Assembly: GCF_041270065.1 (NCBI RefSeq)
Contig: NZ_CP065958.1
Span: 1,302,001-1,366,000 of the forward strand
Direction: 5' to 3'
DNA from: Streptomyces fradiae
Lineage (GTDB): Bacteria; Actinomycetota; Actinomycetes; Streptomycetales; Streptomycetaceae
Length of the DNA: 64,000 nucleotides
The notes under the pieces are model-generated. The model worked only from the letters and a program-made list of their open reading frames with translations. It had not been told where the DNA came from and did no database searches. Shown here in pieces: positions 27,019 through 37,290 of the stretch. Both the position numbers and the translations under genes were made by a program. Position 1 is the stretch's first letter. Each line of letters opens with the position of its first letter.

Positions 27019-27208
27019 CGATGCTCCTCATGCTCGCGCCTGGGCACTGCGACGGCACGACCTGGGTGCGCGGCCCGGGTCCGCCTGCCCCGATCCTCCC
27101 ACGTCCCGGCGGCCGATCGATCGCCGGTCCACGGGTCGGGACGCTCGTCTCACGCATCGGGTGAGGTCGCGCAGGTCGGGGTGGGGCGGTCGGCGCCTCC
27201 GCCGGCGC

Positions 27209-28036
27209 TCAGCGCTCGGCGAGCGCCCGCTCCCCCGCCGCCCGCATCGCGGCCAGCGGCCCCGGCGTGCGGCCGGTCATCTGCTCGACCTGGAGCACCG
27301 CCTGGTGCACCAGGAGGTCGAGCCCGCCGACGACCTTCCCGCCGCGCGCCGACCAGGCGGCGGCGAGGCGGGTGGGCCAGGGGTCGTAGAGCACGTCGAA
27401 GAGGGTGCCGGGGGCGTCGGGGACGGCGCCGGCCAGGGCGTCGGTCGTCCCGGCCGGGGTGGTCGCGACCACCAGCGGCGCGGCGAGGGCCTCCGCCGCA
27501 TCGCCCCAGGCGGCCGTGCGCACGTCCACGCCGAGCCGCTCGCCCCAGCCGCGCATCTCGCCGGCGCGGGCCTCGCTCCGTACGTACGCGGTGACGGGGC
27601 CCGAGCAGATCCGGGCGAGGGCGGCGAGCGCCGAGGAGGCGGTGGCGCCCGCGCCGAGGACGGCGGCGGAGTCGACCTTCTCGACGCCCCGCTCGCGCAG
27701 CGCGGCGATCATGCCGGGGATGTCGGTGTTGTCGCCGACCCGGCGCCCGTCCTCCGTGAACACCACCGTGTTGACGGCCTCGACCGAGGCCGCCGTGTCG
27801 GTGATCTCGTCGAGCAGCGGAATGATCGCCCGCTTGAGCGGCATGGTCAGCGAGAGCCCGGCCCACGACGCGTCGAGCTCGCCGACGAACCCGGGCAGCG
27901 CCGCCTCGTCGACCTCGAACTGTCCGTAGGACCAGTCGTCGAGGCCGAGCGCGGCGTACGCGGCCCGGTGCAGGACCGGGGAGAGCGAGTGGGCGATGGG
28001 CGAGCCGAGGACGGCCGCCCTGTGTCGTGTGCTCAC
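27209..28036 (-). CDS. aroE: shikimate dehydrogenase
   Basis: Reduces 3-dehydroshikimate with NADPH. 275 aa. Substrate loop GSPIAHSLSPVLHRAAY, catalytic Lys in SLTMPLKRA, catalytic Asp in GDNTDIPG and the NADP loop LGAGATASSALAALA are visible. GTG 28036 overlaps the mltG stop (GTGA), linking it to mltG-ruvX-alaS rather than to the aroC operon. Confidence 0.93.
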   Translation of the reverse strand: MSTRHRAAVLGSPIAHSLSPVLHRAAYAALGLDDWSYGQFEVDEAALPGFVGELDASWAGLSLTMPLKRAIIPLLDEITDTAASVEAVNTVVFTEDGRRVGDNTDIPGMIAALRERGVEKVDSAAVLGAGATASSALAALARICSGPVTAYVRSEARAGEMRGWGERLGVDVRTAAWGDAAEALAAPLVVATTPAGTTDALAGAVPDAPGTLFDVLYDPWPTRLAAAWSARGGKVVGGLDLLVHQAVLQVEQMTGRTPGPLAAMRAAGERALAER

Positions 28037-29763
28037 TGCCCGGACTTCTCCCGCTCCTTCTCGTACTCCGCGACGTTCTTGTTGTGCTCCGCGATCGTCA
28101 CGGCGAAGACGGTCTTGTTCTCGTTGATCGACACGAAGTAGTACCACGGGCCCGGCGTCGGGTTCATGGCGGAATTGACCGCGTCGAGACCCGGGTTGCT
28201 GATCGGGCCGGGAATGATGCCCTGGACGCGGTACGTGTTGTACGGGTCCTTGATCTGCCGCAGGTCCTTGACTGTGCCGACGTCGAGGGTGCTCTCGCCG
28301 CGCAGGTAGTTGACCGTGGAATCGAATTCCAGCCGGCCGACGGTCTCCATGTTTCCGGGCTTGAGACGGTTGTAGACGACCCGCGAGACCTTGTCGAAGT
28401 CGTGCTTGTACTTGCCCTCGACCTGCACGAGGCTCGCGACCGTGACGAGCTCCCACGGGCCCTTGAGACCGAGCTCCTTGGCCTTGGCGTCAAGGTCCAG
28501 CTTGCCGTACTCGGCGGCCGACCGGGACACCATCTTGCGCAGCACGTCCTCGGGCTTCGCACCCTTCGCGACCGGATAGCTCGCGGGGAAGAGGAATCCT
28601 TCCAGCGGGTCCTTGACCTCGGCGTGGTTCTTCGCCCAGTCGGGCAGACCCAGGTTGTTGGCCTGCTTGTGGGCGACGTCCTTGGTGGTGCCTGGCTTGA
28701 GTTCGAGGCGCTTGTCGAGCTCCGCGTAGACCCAGGCGTTGCGCTTGCCTTCGGGAATGATGAGGTTCGCCTGGCTGACGGCCGTGTTCAGCATCAGCGC
28801 CACCGCGCTCTCCGCCGACATCTCCTTCTTCAGGGTGTAGACACCCGCCTGGATGGTGATGCCCTTGGGGTTCTTCTGCTGAGCCGAGACAAAGGCGTCG
28901 ACGCTCTTGACCACGCCGGCCTTCTTGAGGATGTTGCCGATCGCGTAGCCGCCGGAGTCCCTGGGGATCTCGACCTGGACCTCGCCGGTGCCCTGGCCCG
29001 CGTAGTCCGGTGCCTCCGCGAAGCGGCCCTGCCAGAACTTGTAGCCGACGTAGCCGACCCCGCCCACGCCGCCGACCAGGACGACCGCGACGACCAGGCA
29101 GGCCATGCCGTTCTTGGCCTTCTTGCCCTTCTCGCCCTTGCCGCCCCGGCCGTTCTTCCCGCCGCGGCGGCCCGAGCGGCGGCCGTCCGGCTCGTCGTCG
29201 TAGTCGTCGTCGTACGCGTCGTCGTCGTAGCGCTCGGACTCGTTGCCGGGAGCGTCCTCGCCGGTGAAGAAGGGGTGGTTCTCCTCCTCCGGCTCCGCGT
29301 CCCAGTCGGTCACCGGCTGCTGCTGCGGGGCCCGGCGCCGGCCGGGGGGCTGCGGCGGGGGGTAGGCCTCGGGGGTGCCGTAGAGGTCGGGCTGCTGGCC
29401 GCCGTACGGATCGGCGGGCGGGGCGTTGTACGGCATCGCCGCCTGGCCCGTCTCCCAGGTGGCGTCGTACTGCTGTGCGGGGTAGCCGGGCGTGTCGTAA
29501 CCGGCCGGCTCCCCGTACTGCTGTTCGCCGTACTGCTGGCCGTAGCCCTGCGGGTACTGCTGCGGATCGTGCGACTGCTGCTGCTCGTAGGGGCCGCCGG
29601 CGTACGTCTGCTGCTGGGCGTACGGGTCCTGGTGGCCGTACGGAGCCTGCTGCGGGTACTGCTGCTGCGGGTACTGCTGCTGGCCCTCCCACCCCTGGTC
29701 CCCGTACAAGGGGTCCGAGGGGTGCCACGGTTCGGAGCCGGGGCTCCGGCCATACTCAGTCAT
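28033..29763 (-). CDS. mltG: endolytic murein transglycosylase MltG (YceG family)
   Basis: Cuts nascent peptidoglycan strands at the membrane. 576 aa. Residues 1-215 are a cytosolic low-complexity region: Gln/Tyr/Pro/Gly-rich repeats (QQYPQQ, YGQQYGEQQYG), then an acidic Asp-rich run and a Lys/Gly-rich run. A single transmembrane helix lies at 220-241, followed by LysM-like and YceG catalytic domains. The catalytic Glu is retained in ASLVQVEGK, with YNRL and LRGESTLD downstream; the first Glu of the usual ASIVEKE is Gln. Long tails are typical of Streptomyces MltG. Confidence 0.93.
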   Translation of the reverse strand: MTEYGRSPGSEPWHPSDPLYGDQGWEGQQQYPQQQYPQQAPYGHQDPYAQQQTYAGGPYEQQQSHDPQQYPQGYGQQYGEQQYGEPAGYDTPGYPAQQYDATWETGQAAMPYNAPPADPYGGQQPDLYGTPEAYPPPQPPGRRRAPQQQPVTDWDAEPEEENHPFFTGEDAPGNESERYDDDAYDDDYDDEPDGRRSGRRGGKNGRGGKGEKGKKAKNGMACLVVAVVLVGGVGGVGYVGYKFWQGRFAEAPDYAGQGTGEVQVEIPRDSGGYAIGNILKKAGVVKSVDAFVSAQQKNPKGITIQAGVYTLKKEMSAESAVALMLNTAVSQANLIIPEGKRNAWVYAELDKRLELKPGTTKDVAHKQANNLGLPDWAKNHAEVKDPLEGFLFPASYPVAKGAKPEDVLRKMVSRSAAEYGKLDLDAKAKELGLKGPWELVTVASLVQVEGKYKHDFDKVSRVVYNRLKPGNMETVGRLEFDSTVNYLRGESTLDVGTVKDLRQIKDPYNTYRVQGIIPGPISNPGLDAVNSAMNPTPGPWYYFVSINENKTVFAVTIAEHNKNVAEYEKEREKSGQ

Positions 29764-29864
29764 CGATCCCCAAACAGCCGCGAGGCTTCCGGACGTTCCG
29801 CCTCTACGTTGTGCGGCAGCTGTTCGAACACCGCCGCATCGCGCGGAACGTTACCGTATCGCGA

Positions 29865-30329
29865 TCAGATGACCACTTCGACGCCCTCACCGGGCGGATT
29901 ACCTGATACCCGTTCGGACTCAAGAGCGTTCTGCAGGATGATCACAGCGGCGGCCTGGTCGATCACGGACCGCCCCTTCTTGGACTTCACGCCCGAGGCC
30001 CGCAGGCCCTGGGTCGCGGTCACCGTGGTCATCCGCTCGTCGACCAGCCGGACCGGGACCGGGGCGATGCCCTTGGCCATCTCCCGGGCGAAGGCGCGGA
30101 CCTTGGTCGCGGCCGGGCCCTCCCGCCCGCTGAGCGAGCGGGGCAGGCCCACGACGACCTCGATCGGCTCGTACTCCTCGACGATCTGGCGCAGCCGCCG
30201 GTGGGCGGCCGGGACGTCACGCCCCGGCACGGTCTCCACCGGCGTGGCCAGGACCCCGTCGGGGTCGCACGAGGCGACCCCGATCCGGGCGTCCCCGACG
30301 TCGACGGCGATCCGACGTCCTCGGCGCAT
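29865..30329 (-). CDS. ruvX: Holliday junction resolvase-like protein (RuvX/YqgF)
   Basis: 154 aa RNase H-fold protein needed for 16S rRNA 5' processing in other bacteria and proposed as a resolvase. The metal-binding residues lie in AVDVGDARIG (Asp), VVVGLPRSLSG, LVDERMTT and VIDQAAA. ATG 30329 is used; a GTG two codons upstream is 4 nt from AGGAGG and is an alternative. It lies 94 nt after alaS, the common neighbour of this family. Confidence 0.93.
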   Translation of the reverse strand: MRRGRRIAVDVGDARIGVASCDPDGVLATPVETVPGRDVPAAHRRLRQIVEEYEPIEVVVGLPRSLSGREGPAATKVRAFAREMAKGIAPVPVRLVDERMTTVTATQGLRASGVKSKKGRSVIDQAAAVIILQNALESERVSGNPPGEGVEVVI

Positions 30330-30423
30330 CGTCACCGCACCTCCTGGTGAGCTTCTCCGCTCGCGCGGCGCAGAGGTGCGGCCATCGTCGTCGTCTGCGG
30401 ACCGGCGGCCGCGCGAGCGTCGC

Positions 30424-33093
30424 TCACGAGTTTCCCGCCACCTGACGCTCGACGGCGGCCATGGCCTCGCCGACAGCCTCCGGGTTCTGGCCGCCGCCCT
30501 GGGCGACGTCCGGCTTGCCGCCACCGCCGCCACCGAGGGTCTTGGCGGCCGTGCGGACCAGCTCGCCGGCCTTGAGGCCGCGCTCGCGAGCGGCCTCGTT
30601 GGTGGCGATGACCGTGAGCGGCTTGCCGTTGGCCGTGGTGAACAGGGCCACGACGGCCGGGCGGTCGGACGGGATGCGGCCGCGGACGTCGAGGACCAGC
30701 TTGCGCAGGTCGTCGGCGCCGGTGCCGTCCGGGACCTGACCGGTCACCAGGGCGACGCCGCGGATGTCGCGGGCGGAGTCGACCAGACCGGCGGCGGCCT
30801 GCAGCACCTTCTCGGCGCGGAACTTCTCGATCTCCTTCTCGGCGTCCTTCAGCTTGCCGAGCATCGAGGAGATCTTCTCCGGCAGCTCCTCCGGGCGGCC
30901 CTTGACCAGCTCCTGGAGCTGGGCGACGACCGTGTGCTCACGGGCCAGGAAGTTGTACGCGTCGACGCCGACCAGGGCCTCGATGCGGCGCACGCCGGAA
31001 CCGATGGAGGACTCGCCGAGCAGCTTCACCAGGCCCAGCTGGGCGGTGTTGTGCACGTGGGTGCCGCCGCACAGCTCCTTGGAGAAGTCGCCGATGGTGA
31101 CGACGCGGACCTGCTCGCCGTACTTCTCGCCGAACTCGGCGATGGCGCCCTGGCGCTTGGCCTCGTCGATCGGCATGACCTCGGCGTGCACGTCGAGCTC
31201 GCGCGAGAGCACCTCGTTGATCTTCTGCTCGACGTCCGTGAGGACGGCGCCGGGGACGGCGTTCGGCGAGCCGAAGTCGAAGCGGAAGCGGCCCGGGGAG
31301 TTCTCCGAACCGGCCTGGGCGGCGGTCGGGCCCAGGGCGTCGCGCAGCGCCTGGTGGGTGAGGTGGGTGGCGCTGTGGGCGCGGGCGATGGCCCGGCGGC
31401 GGCGCACGTCGATGGCGGCGTAGGCGGTGGCGCCCACGGTGACCTCGCCGACCTGCACCGAACCCTTGTGCACGGAGACGCCCGGGACCGGCTGCTGCAC
31501 GTCGCGGATCTCGATGACCGCGCCGGAGTGCAGCTTGATGCGGCCGTGGTCGGCGAGCTGGCCGCCGCCCTCGGCGTAGAACGGGGTGCGGTCGAGGACG
31601 ACCTCGACGTCGTCGCCCTCGGAGGCGGCCGGCGCCGGGACACCGTTGACCAGGAGGCCGACGACCGTGGTCTCGCCCTCGGTGTTGGTGTAGCCGGTGA
31701 AGCTCGTGGCACCCGCGGTGTCGGCGATCTCGCGGTACGAGGTGAGGTCGGCGTGGCCGGTCTTCTTGGCCAGGGCGTCGGCCTTGGCCCGCTCCCGCTG
31801 CTCCTTCATCAGGCGGCGGAAGCCGTCCTCGTCCACGGAGAGGCCCTGCTCGGCGGCCATCTCCAGGGTGAGGTCGATCGGGAAGCCCCAGGTGTCGTGG
31901 AGCAGGAAGGCCTTCTCGCCGGCGAGGACCGTGCCGCCGGCGGCCTTGGTCTCGGTGACGGCGGTGTCGAGGATGTTGGTGCCGCCCTTGAGGGCCTTGA
32001 GGAACGCGGCCTCCTCGGCGAGGGCGACCGTCTCGATGCGCTTGCGGTCGGTCTCCAGCTCCGGGTACTGCTCGCCCATGGTGCGGATGACCGTGTCGAC
32101 GAGCTCGCCGACGACCGGGCCGGTGGCGCCGAGCAGTCGCATGTTGCGGACGGCGCGGCGCATGATGCGGCGCAGCACGTAGCCGCGGCCCTCGTTGCCG
32201 GGGGTGACGCCGTCGCCGATGAGCATGACGGAGGTGCGCATGTGGTCGGCGACCACGCGCAGCGAGACGTCGGAGTCGTGGGCCTTGCCGTAGGCGACGC
32301 CGGTGAGCTCGGTGGCCTTGTCGATGACGACCTTGAGGGTGTCGGTCTCGTACATGTTCTGCACGCCCTGGAGGATCATCGCCAGGCGCTCGAGACCGAG
32401 GCCGGTGTCGATGTTCTTGGACGGCAGGTCGCCGAGGATCTCGAAGTCCTCCTTGCCGATGCCCTGGCCCCGCTCGTACTGCATGAAGACGAGGTTCCAG
32501 ATCTCGACGTACCGCTCGTCGTTGACGGCCGGGCCGCCCTCGACGCCGAACTCGGGGCCGCGGTCGTAGTTGATCTCGGAGCAGGGGCCGCAGGGACCGG
32601 GGACGCCCATGGACCAGAAGTTGTCCTTCTTGCCCAGGCGCTGGATGCGCTCGGCGGGCACGCCCACGACGTCGCGCCAGATGGCCTCGGCTTCATCATC
32701 GTCTTGGTAGACCGTGATCCAGAGCTTCTCCGGCTCGAGCCCGTAGCCGCCGTGCTCCACCGGGGTGGTCAGCAGCTCCCAGGCGAGCTTGATGGCGCCT
32801 TCCTTGAAGTAGTCGCCGAAGGAGAAGTTGCCGCACATCTGGAAGAACGTGCCGTGGCGGGTGGTCTTGCCGACCTCTTCGATGTCGGGCGTGCGCACGC
32901 ACTTCTGCACGCTGGAGGCGCGCGCGAAGGGCGGCTTGACCTCACCCAGGAAGTAGGGCTTGAAGGGCACCATGCCGGCCGGGACGAGGAGCAGAGTCGG
33001 GTCGTCCGCGATGAGCGACGCCGAAGGGACGACGGTGTGCCCGCGCTCCTCGAAGAAGCTCAGCCAGCGGCGGCGGATTTCAGCCGACTCCAT
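30424..33093 (-). CDS. alaS: alanyl-tRNA synthetase
   Basis: 889 aa, full-length class II synthetase. Aminoacylation core (1-460) with motif 2 region [21 protein letters not shown], editing domain (about 550-740) with zinc ligands HSATHLTH and [13 protein letters not shown], and a C-terminal C-Ala domain ending in the glycine-rich [20 protein letters not shown] 33093 shares one base with the upstream stop (TGATG). Confidence 0.98.
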   Translation of the reverse strand: MESAEIRRRWLSFFEERGHTVVPSASLIADDPTLLLVPAGMVPFKPYFLGEVKPPFARASSVQKCVRTPDIEEVGKTTRHGTFFQMCGNFSFGDYFKEGAIKLAWELLTTPVEHGGYGLEPEKLWITVYQDDDEAEAIWRDVVGVPAERIQRLGKKDNFWSMGVPGPCGPCSEINYDRGPEFGVEGGPAVNDERYVEIWNLVFMQYERGQGIGKEDFEILGDLPSKNIDTGLGLERLAMILQGVQNMYETDTLKVVIDKATELTGVAYGKAHDSDVSLRVVADHMRTSVMLIGDGVTPGNEGRGYVLRRIMRRAVRNMRLLGATGPVVGELVDTVIRTMGEQYPELETDRKRIETVALAEEAAFLKALKGGTNILDTAVTETKAAGGTVLAGEKAFLLHDTWGFPIDLTLEMAAEQGLSVDEDGFRRLMKEQRERAKADALAKKTGHADLTSYREIADTAGATSFTGYTNTEGETTVVGLLVNGVPAPAASEGDDVEVVLDRTPFYAEGGGQLADHGRIKLHSGAVIEIRDVQQPVPGVSVHKGSVQVGEVTVGATAYAAIDVRRRRAIARAHSATHLTHQALRDALGPTAAQAGSENSPGRFRFDFGSPNAVPGAVLTDVEQKINEVLSRELDVHAEVMPIDEAKRQGAIAEFGEKYGEQVRVVTIGDFSKELCGGTHVHNTAQLGLVKLLGESSIGSGVRRIEALVGVDAYNFLAREHTVVAQLQELVKGRPEELPEKISSMLGKLKDAEKEIEKFRAEKVLQAAAGLVDSARDIRGVALVTGQVPDGTGADDLRKLVLDVRGRIPSDRPAVVALFTTANGKPLTVIATNEAARERGLKAGELVRTAAKTLGGGGGGKPDVAQGGGQNPEAVGEAMAAVERQVAGNS

Positions 33094-33449
33094 CAGTGGT
33101 CCTCATTCCGGTTGTCAGACTTGTACGAAAACGAATAGGTGGTCGTGTCGTCGGCGGGACGGCCGCCGAGCGCCGCGCGGCGGCGCGGTCCTGGCAGCTC
33201 GCGCTCCTGCTCCACGGGCGGCGGGGCGTCCAGGCCCAGGGCCGCGCCGAGCTCGGCCTCCCGCTGGAGCATGGTCGCCCGCACGTCGAGGGCGAAGTCC
33301 TTGAGCCGGTGGCCGGTCTCGACGGCCTTGTTCGCCGCCTGCGCGGCCAGGCTCTCCGGGGTCAGCTGCTTGAGCTTCCGGTTGACCTTGGTGGTGGCCC
33401 ACACGCCGGCGGCCGCGCCCGCGGTGAACCAGAACGTACGGCGGAACAT
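33093..33449 (-). CDS. small membrane-associated protein, DUF6167-like
   Basis: 118 aa. N-terminal hydrophobic helix ([21 protein letters not shown]), then a charged helical body. No catalytic motif. It is regularly found just before alaS in Streptomyces (context knowledge). Start at 33449, 5 nt after the preceding gene's stop. Confidence 0.8.
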   Translation of the reverse strand: MFRRTFWFTAGAAAGVWATTKVNRKLKQLTPESLAAQAANKAVETGHRLKDFALDVRATMLQREAELGAALGLDAPPPVEQERELPGPRRRAALGGRPADDTTTYSFSYKSDNRNEDH

Positions 33450-33454
33450 CGTGC

Positions 33455-33916
33455 TCAGCCCTTCTGCTTCCGGCGTCGTGCGGACGGCACGGTACGGCCG
33501 ACGATCACAGTACGCCGGTCGGCCGCGGCGGGCGCGTCCTGGCGGCCCCGGCCCCGGTCCGGGTCCGCGCCCCGGTCCCGGCCCAGCGCCCTGCGCACCC
33601 CGTAGCCGAAGGCCGCGACCTTGACGAGCGGGCCGCCGAAGGTGGAGGCCACGGTGCCGGCGAGGGCGGAGGCGTTGGAGGTGACCTCCTGGACGTCGGA
33701 CGCGATGGCGTCGACCTTGTCCAGCTGGGTCTGCGCGGAGCGCACGGTCGCGGAGGCGTCGGCGAGCAGCGGGACGGCCTTCTCGGTCACGTCCGCGACG
33801 AGCTTGGTGGTCGCCCGGAGCGTCTGCGCCAGCCTCACCAGCACCACGGCGAGGAAGGAGACGAGGATCGCCCAGAACACGGCCACCAGGATCCCGGCAA
33901 CCTCACCACCGGTCAC
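33455..33916 (-). CDS. DUF948-family membrane protein
   Basis: 153 aa. One N-terminal transmembrane helix (about 7-28, AGILVAVFWAILVSFLAVVLV) followed by a long amphipathic/coiled-coil helix (30-90, LVADVTEKAVPLLADASATV), the layout of DUF948 proteins, and an Arg-rich tail. Function unknown. GTG 33916; probable first gene of the alaS operon. A TAGGGT -10-like element lies about 70 nt upstream. Confidence 0.8.
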   Translation of the reverse strand: MTGGEVAGILVAVFWAILVSFLAVVLVRLAQTLRATTKLVADVTEKAVPLLADASATVRSAQTQLDKVDAIASDVQEVTSNASALAGTVASTFGGPLVKVAAFGYGVRRALGRDRGADPDRGRGRQDAPAAADRRTVIVGRTVPSARRRKQKG

Positions 33917-34051
33917 GCTGCACCGCTCTCTGCTGTCGTCGGGTCCCGGTCGGTCGTCGGACCCGTGTGTACACGTCCTCCGACCCTATCGCGCCCGAGC
34001 TCCCCGGCCGCACCGCATTACCGCCTGTGGGAGGGGAGTTGCGTACGCCGA

Positions 34052-34081
34052 TTGTACGGAGTGCGCGCGGATGAGTACGCT
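34052..34081 (+). promoter_or_regulatory. promoter giving an apparently leaderless mRNA
   Basis: TTGTAC (34052-34057), an 18-nt spacer and TACGCT (34076-34081) end only 9 nt before the ATG at 34091. No SD sequence precedes that ATG, which fits a transcript starting at or next to the start codon. Confidence 0.55.
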
Positions 34082-34090
34082 CCGTGTGCC

Positions 34091-36292
34091 ATGCGACGGA
34101 GCAATCTCCCGGCGGAACTGAACCGGTTCGTGGGCCGGGCCGCCGAACAGGACCGACTGGCCCGGATGATCGCCGAGTTCCGGCTGGTCACGGTGGTCGG
34201 AGTGGGCGGAGTGGGCAAGACCCGGCTCGCCCTGCGGGCTGCTGCGGCACTGCAGAAACGCTACGTCGACGGGGTGCGGCTCGCCGAGCTGAGCGCGCTG
34301 CGCGACCCGGGCCTGGTGGCCCACGCCCTGGTCGAGGCGCTCGGGCTGACCGACCACACGGTGCGCCCGCCGCGCGAGGTCCTCCTCGAACACCTCGCGG
34401 AGCGGCGGCTGCTGCTCGTGGTGGACGGTTTCGAGCATCTGGTGGACGAGTGCGCGGGGCTGCTGCGGGAGTTGCTCGCCGGCTGTCCGGGGCTCACGGT
34501 CCTCGCGGCGGGCCGCCGGCCGCTGCGGGTGGACGGCGAGGCGGTGTGCACGCTGGCGCCGATGGGCGCGGCGGACGCGCTGGAGCTGCTCACGGGGCGG
34601 GCGACGGAGGCGGGCGCGGGGCCGGACGCGGGGCCGGACGCGGGCGGGGTCGCGGGCGGGGATCCGGAGATCCTGCGGGAGCTGTGCCGGCGGCTCGACG
34701 GGATCCCGCTGGCGCTCGAACTGGCGGCGGCGCGGCTGCCGCTGCTCACGCCGGAGCAGCTCCTTGCGCGCCTGGAGGACCGCTTCCGGCTGCTCGACGG
34801 CGGACGGCGCGGCGCGCTCCCCCGGCATCAGACGCTGCGCACGGCGATCGGCTGGAGCCATGAGCTGTGCACGCCGGAGGAGCGGCTGCTGTGGGCGCGG
34901 CTCTCGGTGTTCGCCGGTCCGTTCGACCTGGAGGCCGTGGAGTACGTGTGCGGGGGCGCCGAGCTGCCGGCGGACCGGGTGCTCGACGTGCTCGGCGAGC
35001 TGCTCGCGCAGTCGCTCGTGGCGCGCGAGGACACGGTGGCGGGCCCGCGCTACCGGATGCTCGACACGGTCGGGGCGTACGGGGCGGAGTGGCTGGCGGC
35101 GCTCGGCGACACCGAGCGGATGCGGCGCCGGCACCGGGACTGGTACATGGGCCTGGCCACCTGGTGCGAGCTGGAGTGGTTCAGCCCGCGGCAGGCGGAG
35201 GTGGCGGCGGCGACGGACGTGGCGCTGCCGAATCTGCGGGCGGCCCTCGAGCTGTGCCTGGAGTCGGCGGAGGACACGGCGCTCGCCCAGCATCTGGCGG
35301 GGACGCTGTGGTTCTACTGGGCGGGCTGCGGACGCCTGTCGGAGGGCCGGCACTGGCTGGACCGGGCGGTGACGGCCGGCTCGCACCAGCCGGTGGCGCT
35401 GCACGAGGACGCCCGGCTCAAGGCGCTGTGGGTGCTCGGGTACGTGGCGGTGCTGCAGGGCGATCCGACGGCGGCGGTGGCGGCGCTGCACGAGTGCGGG
35501 GAGCGGGCCCGGATCACCGGGAACGCGCTGGCGGAGGCGTACGCGACGCACCGGATGGGGTGTCTGGCCCTCATCTCGGACGAGCTGCCGCGGGCCGAGG
35601 AGCTGCTCGGCACAGCACTGCACTCGTACCGCGAGCTGGGCGAGCTGAACAGCAATGTGCTGATGGGGCAGGTGGAGCTGGCGATGGCGCGGGCCTTCCA
35701 GGGTGATCTGGAGGGTGCGGTCGCGCTGTGCGCCGAGGTGCGGGAGGTCTGCGAGGAGCGCGGGGAGCGGTGGACCCGGGCGTACGCGCTGTACGTCCTC
35801 GCCTATGCGGCGCTGACGGACGGCGATCCGGTGTCCGCGCGGGAGCTGCTCACCGAGTGCGTGACGATCAACCACGCCTTCCACGATCTGGTGGGTCTGG
35901 TGCTCGGGATCGAGCTGCTCGCGCTGGTGACGGTGGTCGAGGAGGATCCGGCGGAGGCGGCGCTGCTGCAGGGGGCGGCGATGCCGGTGTGGCAGTCGGT
36001 GGGGCTGCCGCTGTTCGGTTCGAGCAACTTCAACGGGGCCCGCGTGCTGTGCGCCCGGCAGGCGGGCGAGCTGCTCGGCGGGGAGGCGTACGGCGCCTGG
36101 TACCGGGAGGGCGAGCGGCTCCCGCTCGACGCGGCGGTGGACCGGGCGCTCGCTGACCGCCGGGAACCGGCCACCGGGAACGGCGCGGGGGCGGCGGCGC
36201 CGCGCCCCTTCCGTACCGGCCGGGCACCGGTCCCGGACACGCGGAAGCCCGCCGGCTCCCCCACCGTGTCGGGTGGGGAAGCGGCGGGCTGA
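34091..36292 (+). CDS. STAND-type NTPase with TPR-like repeats, no visible effector domain
   Basis: 733 aa. NB-ARC-like NTPase: Walker A VVGVGGVGKTRLA (36-48), Walker B LLLVVDGFEHL (108-118), sensor GRRPLR, and LCRRLDGIPLALELAAARL typical of LuxR/SARP-associated STAND proteins. A winged-helix-like part (about 250-340) is followed by helical repeats (about 380-680) rich in Ala/Leu. There is no C-terminal LuxR HTH and no N-terminal SARP domain, so it may signal through a partner. A short GPDAGPDAGG repeat occurs near residue 180. Start ATG 34091 (MRRSNLPAELNRFVGR) lacks an SD; the codons upstream are unlike the family. Confidence 0.9.
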   Translation: MRRSNLPAELNRFVGRAAEQDRLARMIAEFRLVTVVGVGGVGKTRLALRAAAALQKRYVDGVRLAELSALRDPGLVAHALVEALGLTDHTVRPPREVLLEHLAERRLLLVVDGFEHLVDECAGLLRELLAGCPGLTVLAAGRRPLRVDGEAVCTLAPMGAADALELLTGRATEAGAGPDAGPDAGGVAGGDPEILRELCRRLDGIPLALELAAARLPLLTPEQLLARLEDRFRLLDGGRRGALPRHQTLRTAIGWSHELCTPEERLLWARLSVFAGPFDLEAVEYVCGGAELPADRVLDVLGELLAQSLVAREDTVAGPRYRMLDTVGAYGAEWLAALGDTERMRRRHRDWYMGLATWCELEWFSPRQAEVAAATDVALPNLRAALELCLESAEDTALAQHLAGTLWFYWAGCGRLSEGRHWLDRAVTAGSHQPVALHEDARLKALWVLGYVAVLQGDPTAAVAALHECGERARITGNALAEAYATHRMGCLALISDELPRAEELLGTALHSYRELGELNSNVLMGQVELAMARAFQGDLEGAVALCAEVREVCEERGERWTRAYALYVLAYAALTDGDPVSARELLTECVTINHAFHDLVGLVLGIELLALVTVVEEDPAEAALLQGAAMPVWQSVGLPLFGSSNFNGARVLCARQAGELLGGEAYGAWYREGERLPLDAAVDRALADRREPATGNGAGAAAPRPFRTGRAPVPDTRKPAGSPTVSGGEAAG
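36246..36290. terminator. terminator overlapping the 3' end of the NTPase gene
   Basis: Two stacked stems: AGCCCGCCG (36246-36254) with CGGCGGGCT (36282-36290), enclosing CCCCACC / GGTGGGG. It overlaps the last 15 codons and lies between the converging NTPase gene and rpsD. Confidence 0.7.
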
Positions 36293-36326
36293 ACACCGCG
36301 GGGGTGGTACTACTGCGCGCCGATGA

Positions 36327-36941
36327 TCAGCGGGCGTAGTACTCGACGACCAGCTGCTCGTCGCAGACGACCGGGATTTCCTTGCGGTTCGGGTCGCGGT
36401 CGAGGCGGAAGGCCAGGGCCTTCAGGTTGACCTGCAGGTAGCGCGGGGTCTCGCCGTCGGGGGCGAAGCCACCCTCGCGGGCCACCTGGAACAGGGTCTT
36501 GTTGCGCGACTTCTCGCGGACCATCACGACGTCGTCGGGACGGACGCGGAAGGACGGCTTGTCGACCTTGCCACCGTTGACCTGGATGTGGCCGTGGACG
36601 ACCATCTGGCGGGCCTGGTAGATGGTGCGGGCGATGCCCGAACGCAGGACCAGGGCGTCGAGACGACGCTCGAGCTCGACGACCAGCGCCTCGCCCGTCT
36701 TGCCCTCGGCCTTCTTGGCGCGGTCGTAGGCGCGGGCCATCTGGCGCTCGCTGATGTCGTACTGGGCGCGCAGACGCTGCTTCTCGAGCAGACGGACCTT
36801 GTAGTCCGAGTTCTGCTTGCGGCCACGGCCGTGCTCGCCGGGCGGGTAGGGGCGGGCCTCGAAGTACTTGACGGCCTTCGGGGTCAGCGCGATGCCGAGG
36901 GCACGCGACTTCTTGACCTTGGGACGGGACTGGTTCGGCAT
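36327..36941 (-). CDS. rpsD: 30S ribosomal protein S4
   Basis: 204 aa primary 16S rRNA-binding protein. The S4 RNA-binding domain ([35 protein letters not shown], about 92-126) is standard. The N-terminal region has no zinc-binding cysteines ([25 protein letters not shown]), so this is the zinc-independent form. It stands alone instead of in the alpha operon with rpsM/rpsK/rpoA, as usual for Streptomyces. ATG 36941; the leader upstream is long and structured. Confidence 0.97.
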   Translation of the reverse strand: MPNQSRPKVKKSRALGIALTPKAVKYFEARPYPPGEHGRGRKQNSDYKVRLLEKQRLRAQYDISERQMARAYDRAKKAEGKTGEALVVELERRLDALVLRSGIARTIYQARQMVVHGHIQVNGGKVDKPSFRVRPDDVVMVREKSRNKTLFQVAREGGFAPDGETPRYLQVNLKALAFRLDRDPNRKEIPVVCDEQLVVEYYAR

Positions 36942-37257
36942 GAACCAACCTCTCTCACTGTTTCGAATACGGCTTCACCAGGGTTTAGGGAGGTCGCAAT
37001 CCGCAGCCGGGAAACCCGTCGGGTCCGCAGGGGACCTGCCGGGCAGCCGCTCCCTGGTCTGGGCACATACGTGCAGCACGCGAACGACCCACCGCCTGCT
37101 CCGGGGAATCCCGGTGGTGGTGGGTTGCCCGCGACACCTTCGAAGGTGCGCGACGCTCCTGGAGACCCCGCCCGAAGGCCGGGACTCCGGCTGTCCGTCC
37201 TGTTCTGGTGATGCCGGCCGGAGCCGGACACAGGACGCAGCACTTCGGGTCAGTGTA
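36942..37257 (-). promoter_or_regulatory. long structured leader and promoter of rpsD
   Basis: About 300 nt between a -10-like TACACT (minus strand, 37257-37252) and rpsD. It contains CCCACC/GGTGGG (37088-37093 with 37119-37124) enclosing CCGGG/CCCGG, a 14-bp palindrome CACCTTCGAAGGTG (37135-37148), and further GC-rich stems. No gene is apparent. It could be an S4-responsive leader; this is an inference. Confidence 0.45.
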
Positions 37258-37290
37258 CCGGGTCCACCGGGCGCCTCGCGCCGGGCCCTC

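Noticed and set aside
28027..33138. A plus-strand open frame of about 1700 codons opposite alaS, ruvX and mltG
   Set aside because: It is antisense to three firmly identified genes, has Val/Leu/Gly/Asp-biased composition typical of high-GC shadow frames, and matches no family.
33986..35884. A minus-strand open frame opposite the STAND NTPase
   Set aside because: Gln/Arg/His-rich shadow with no recognisable domain; the plus-strand NTPase motifs are unambiguous.
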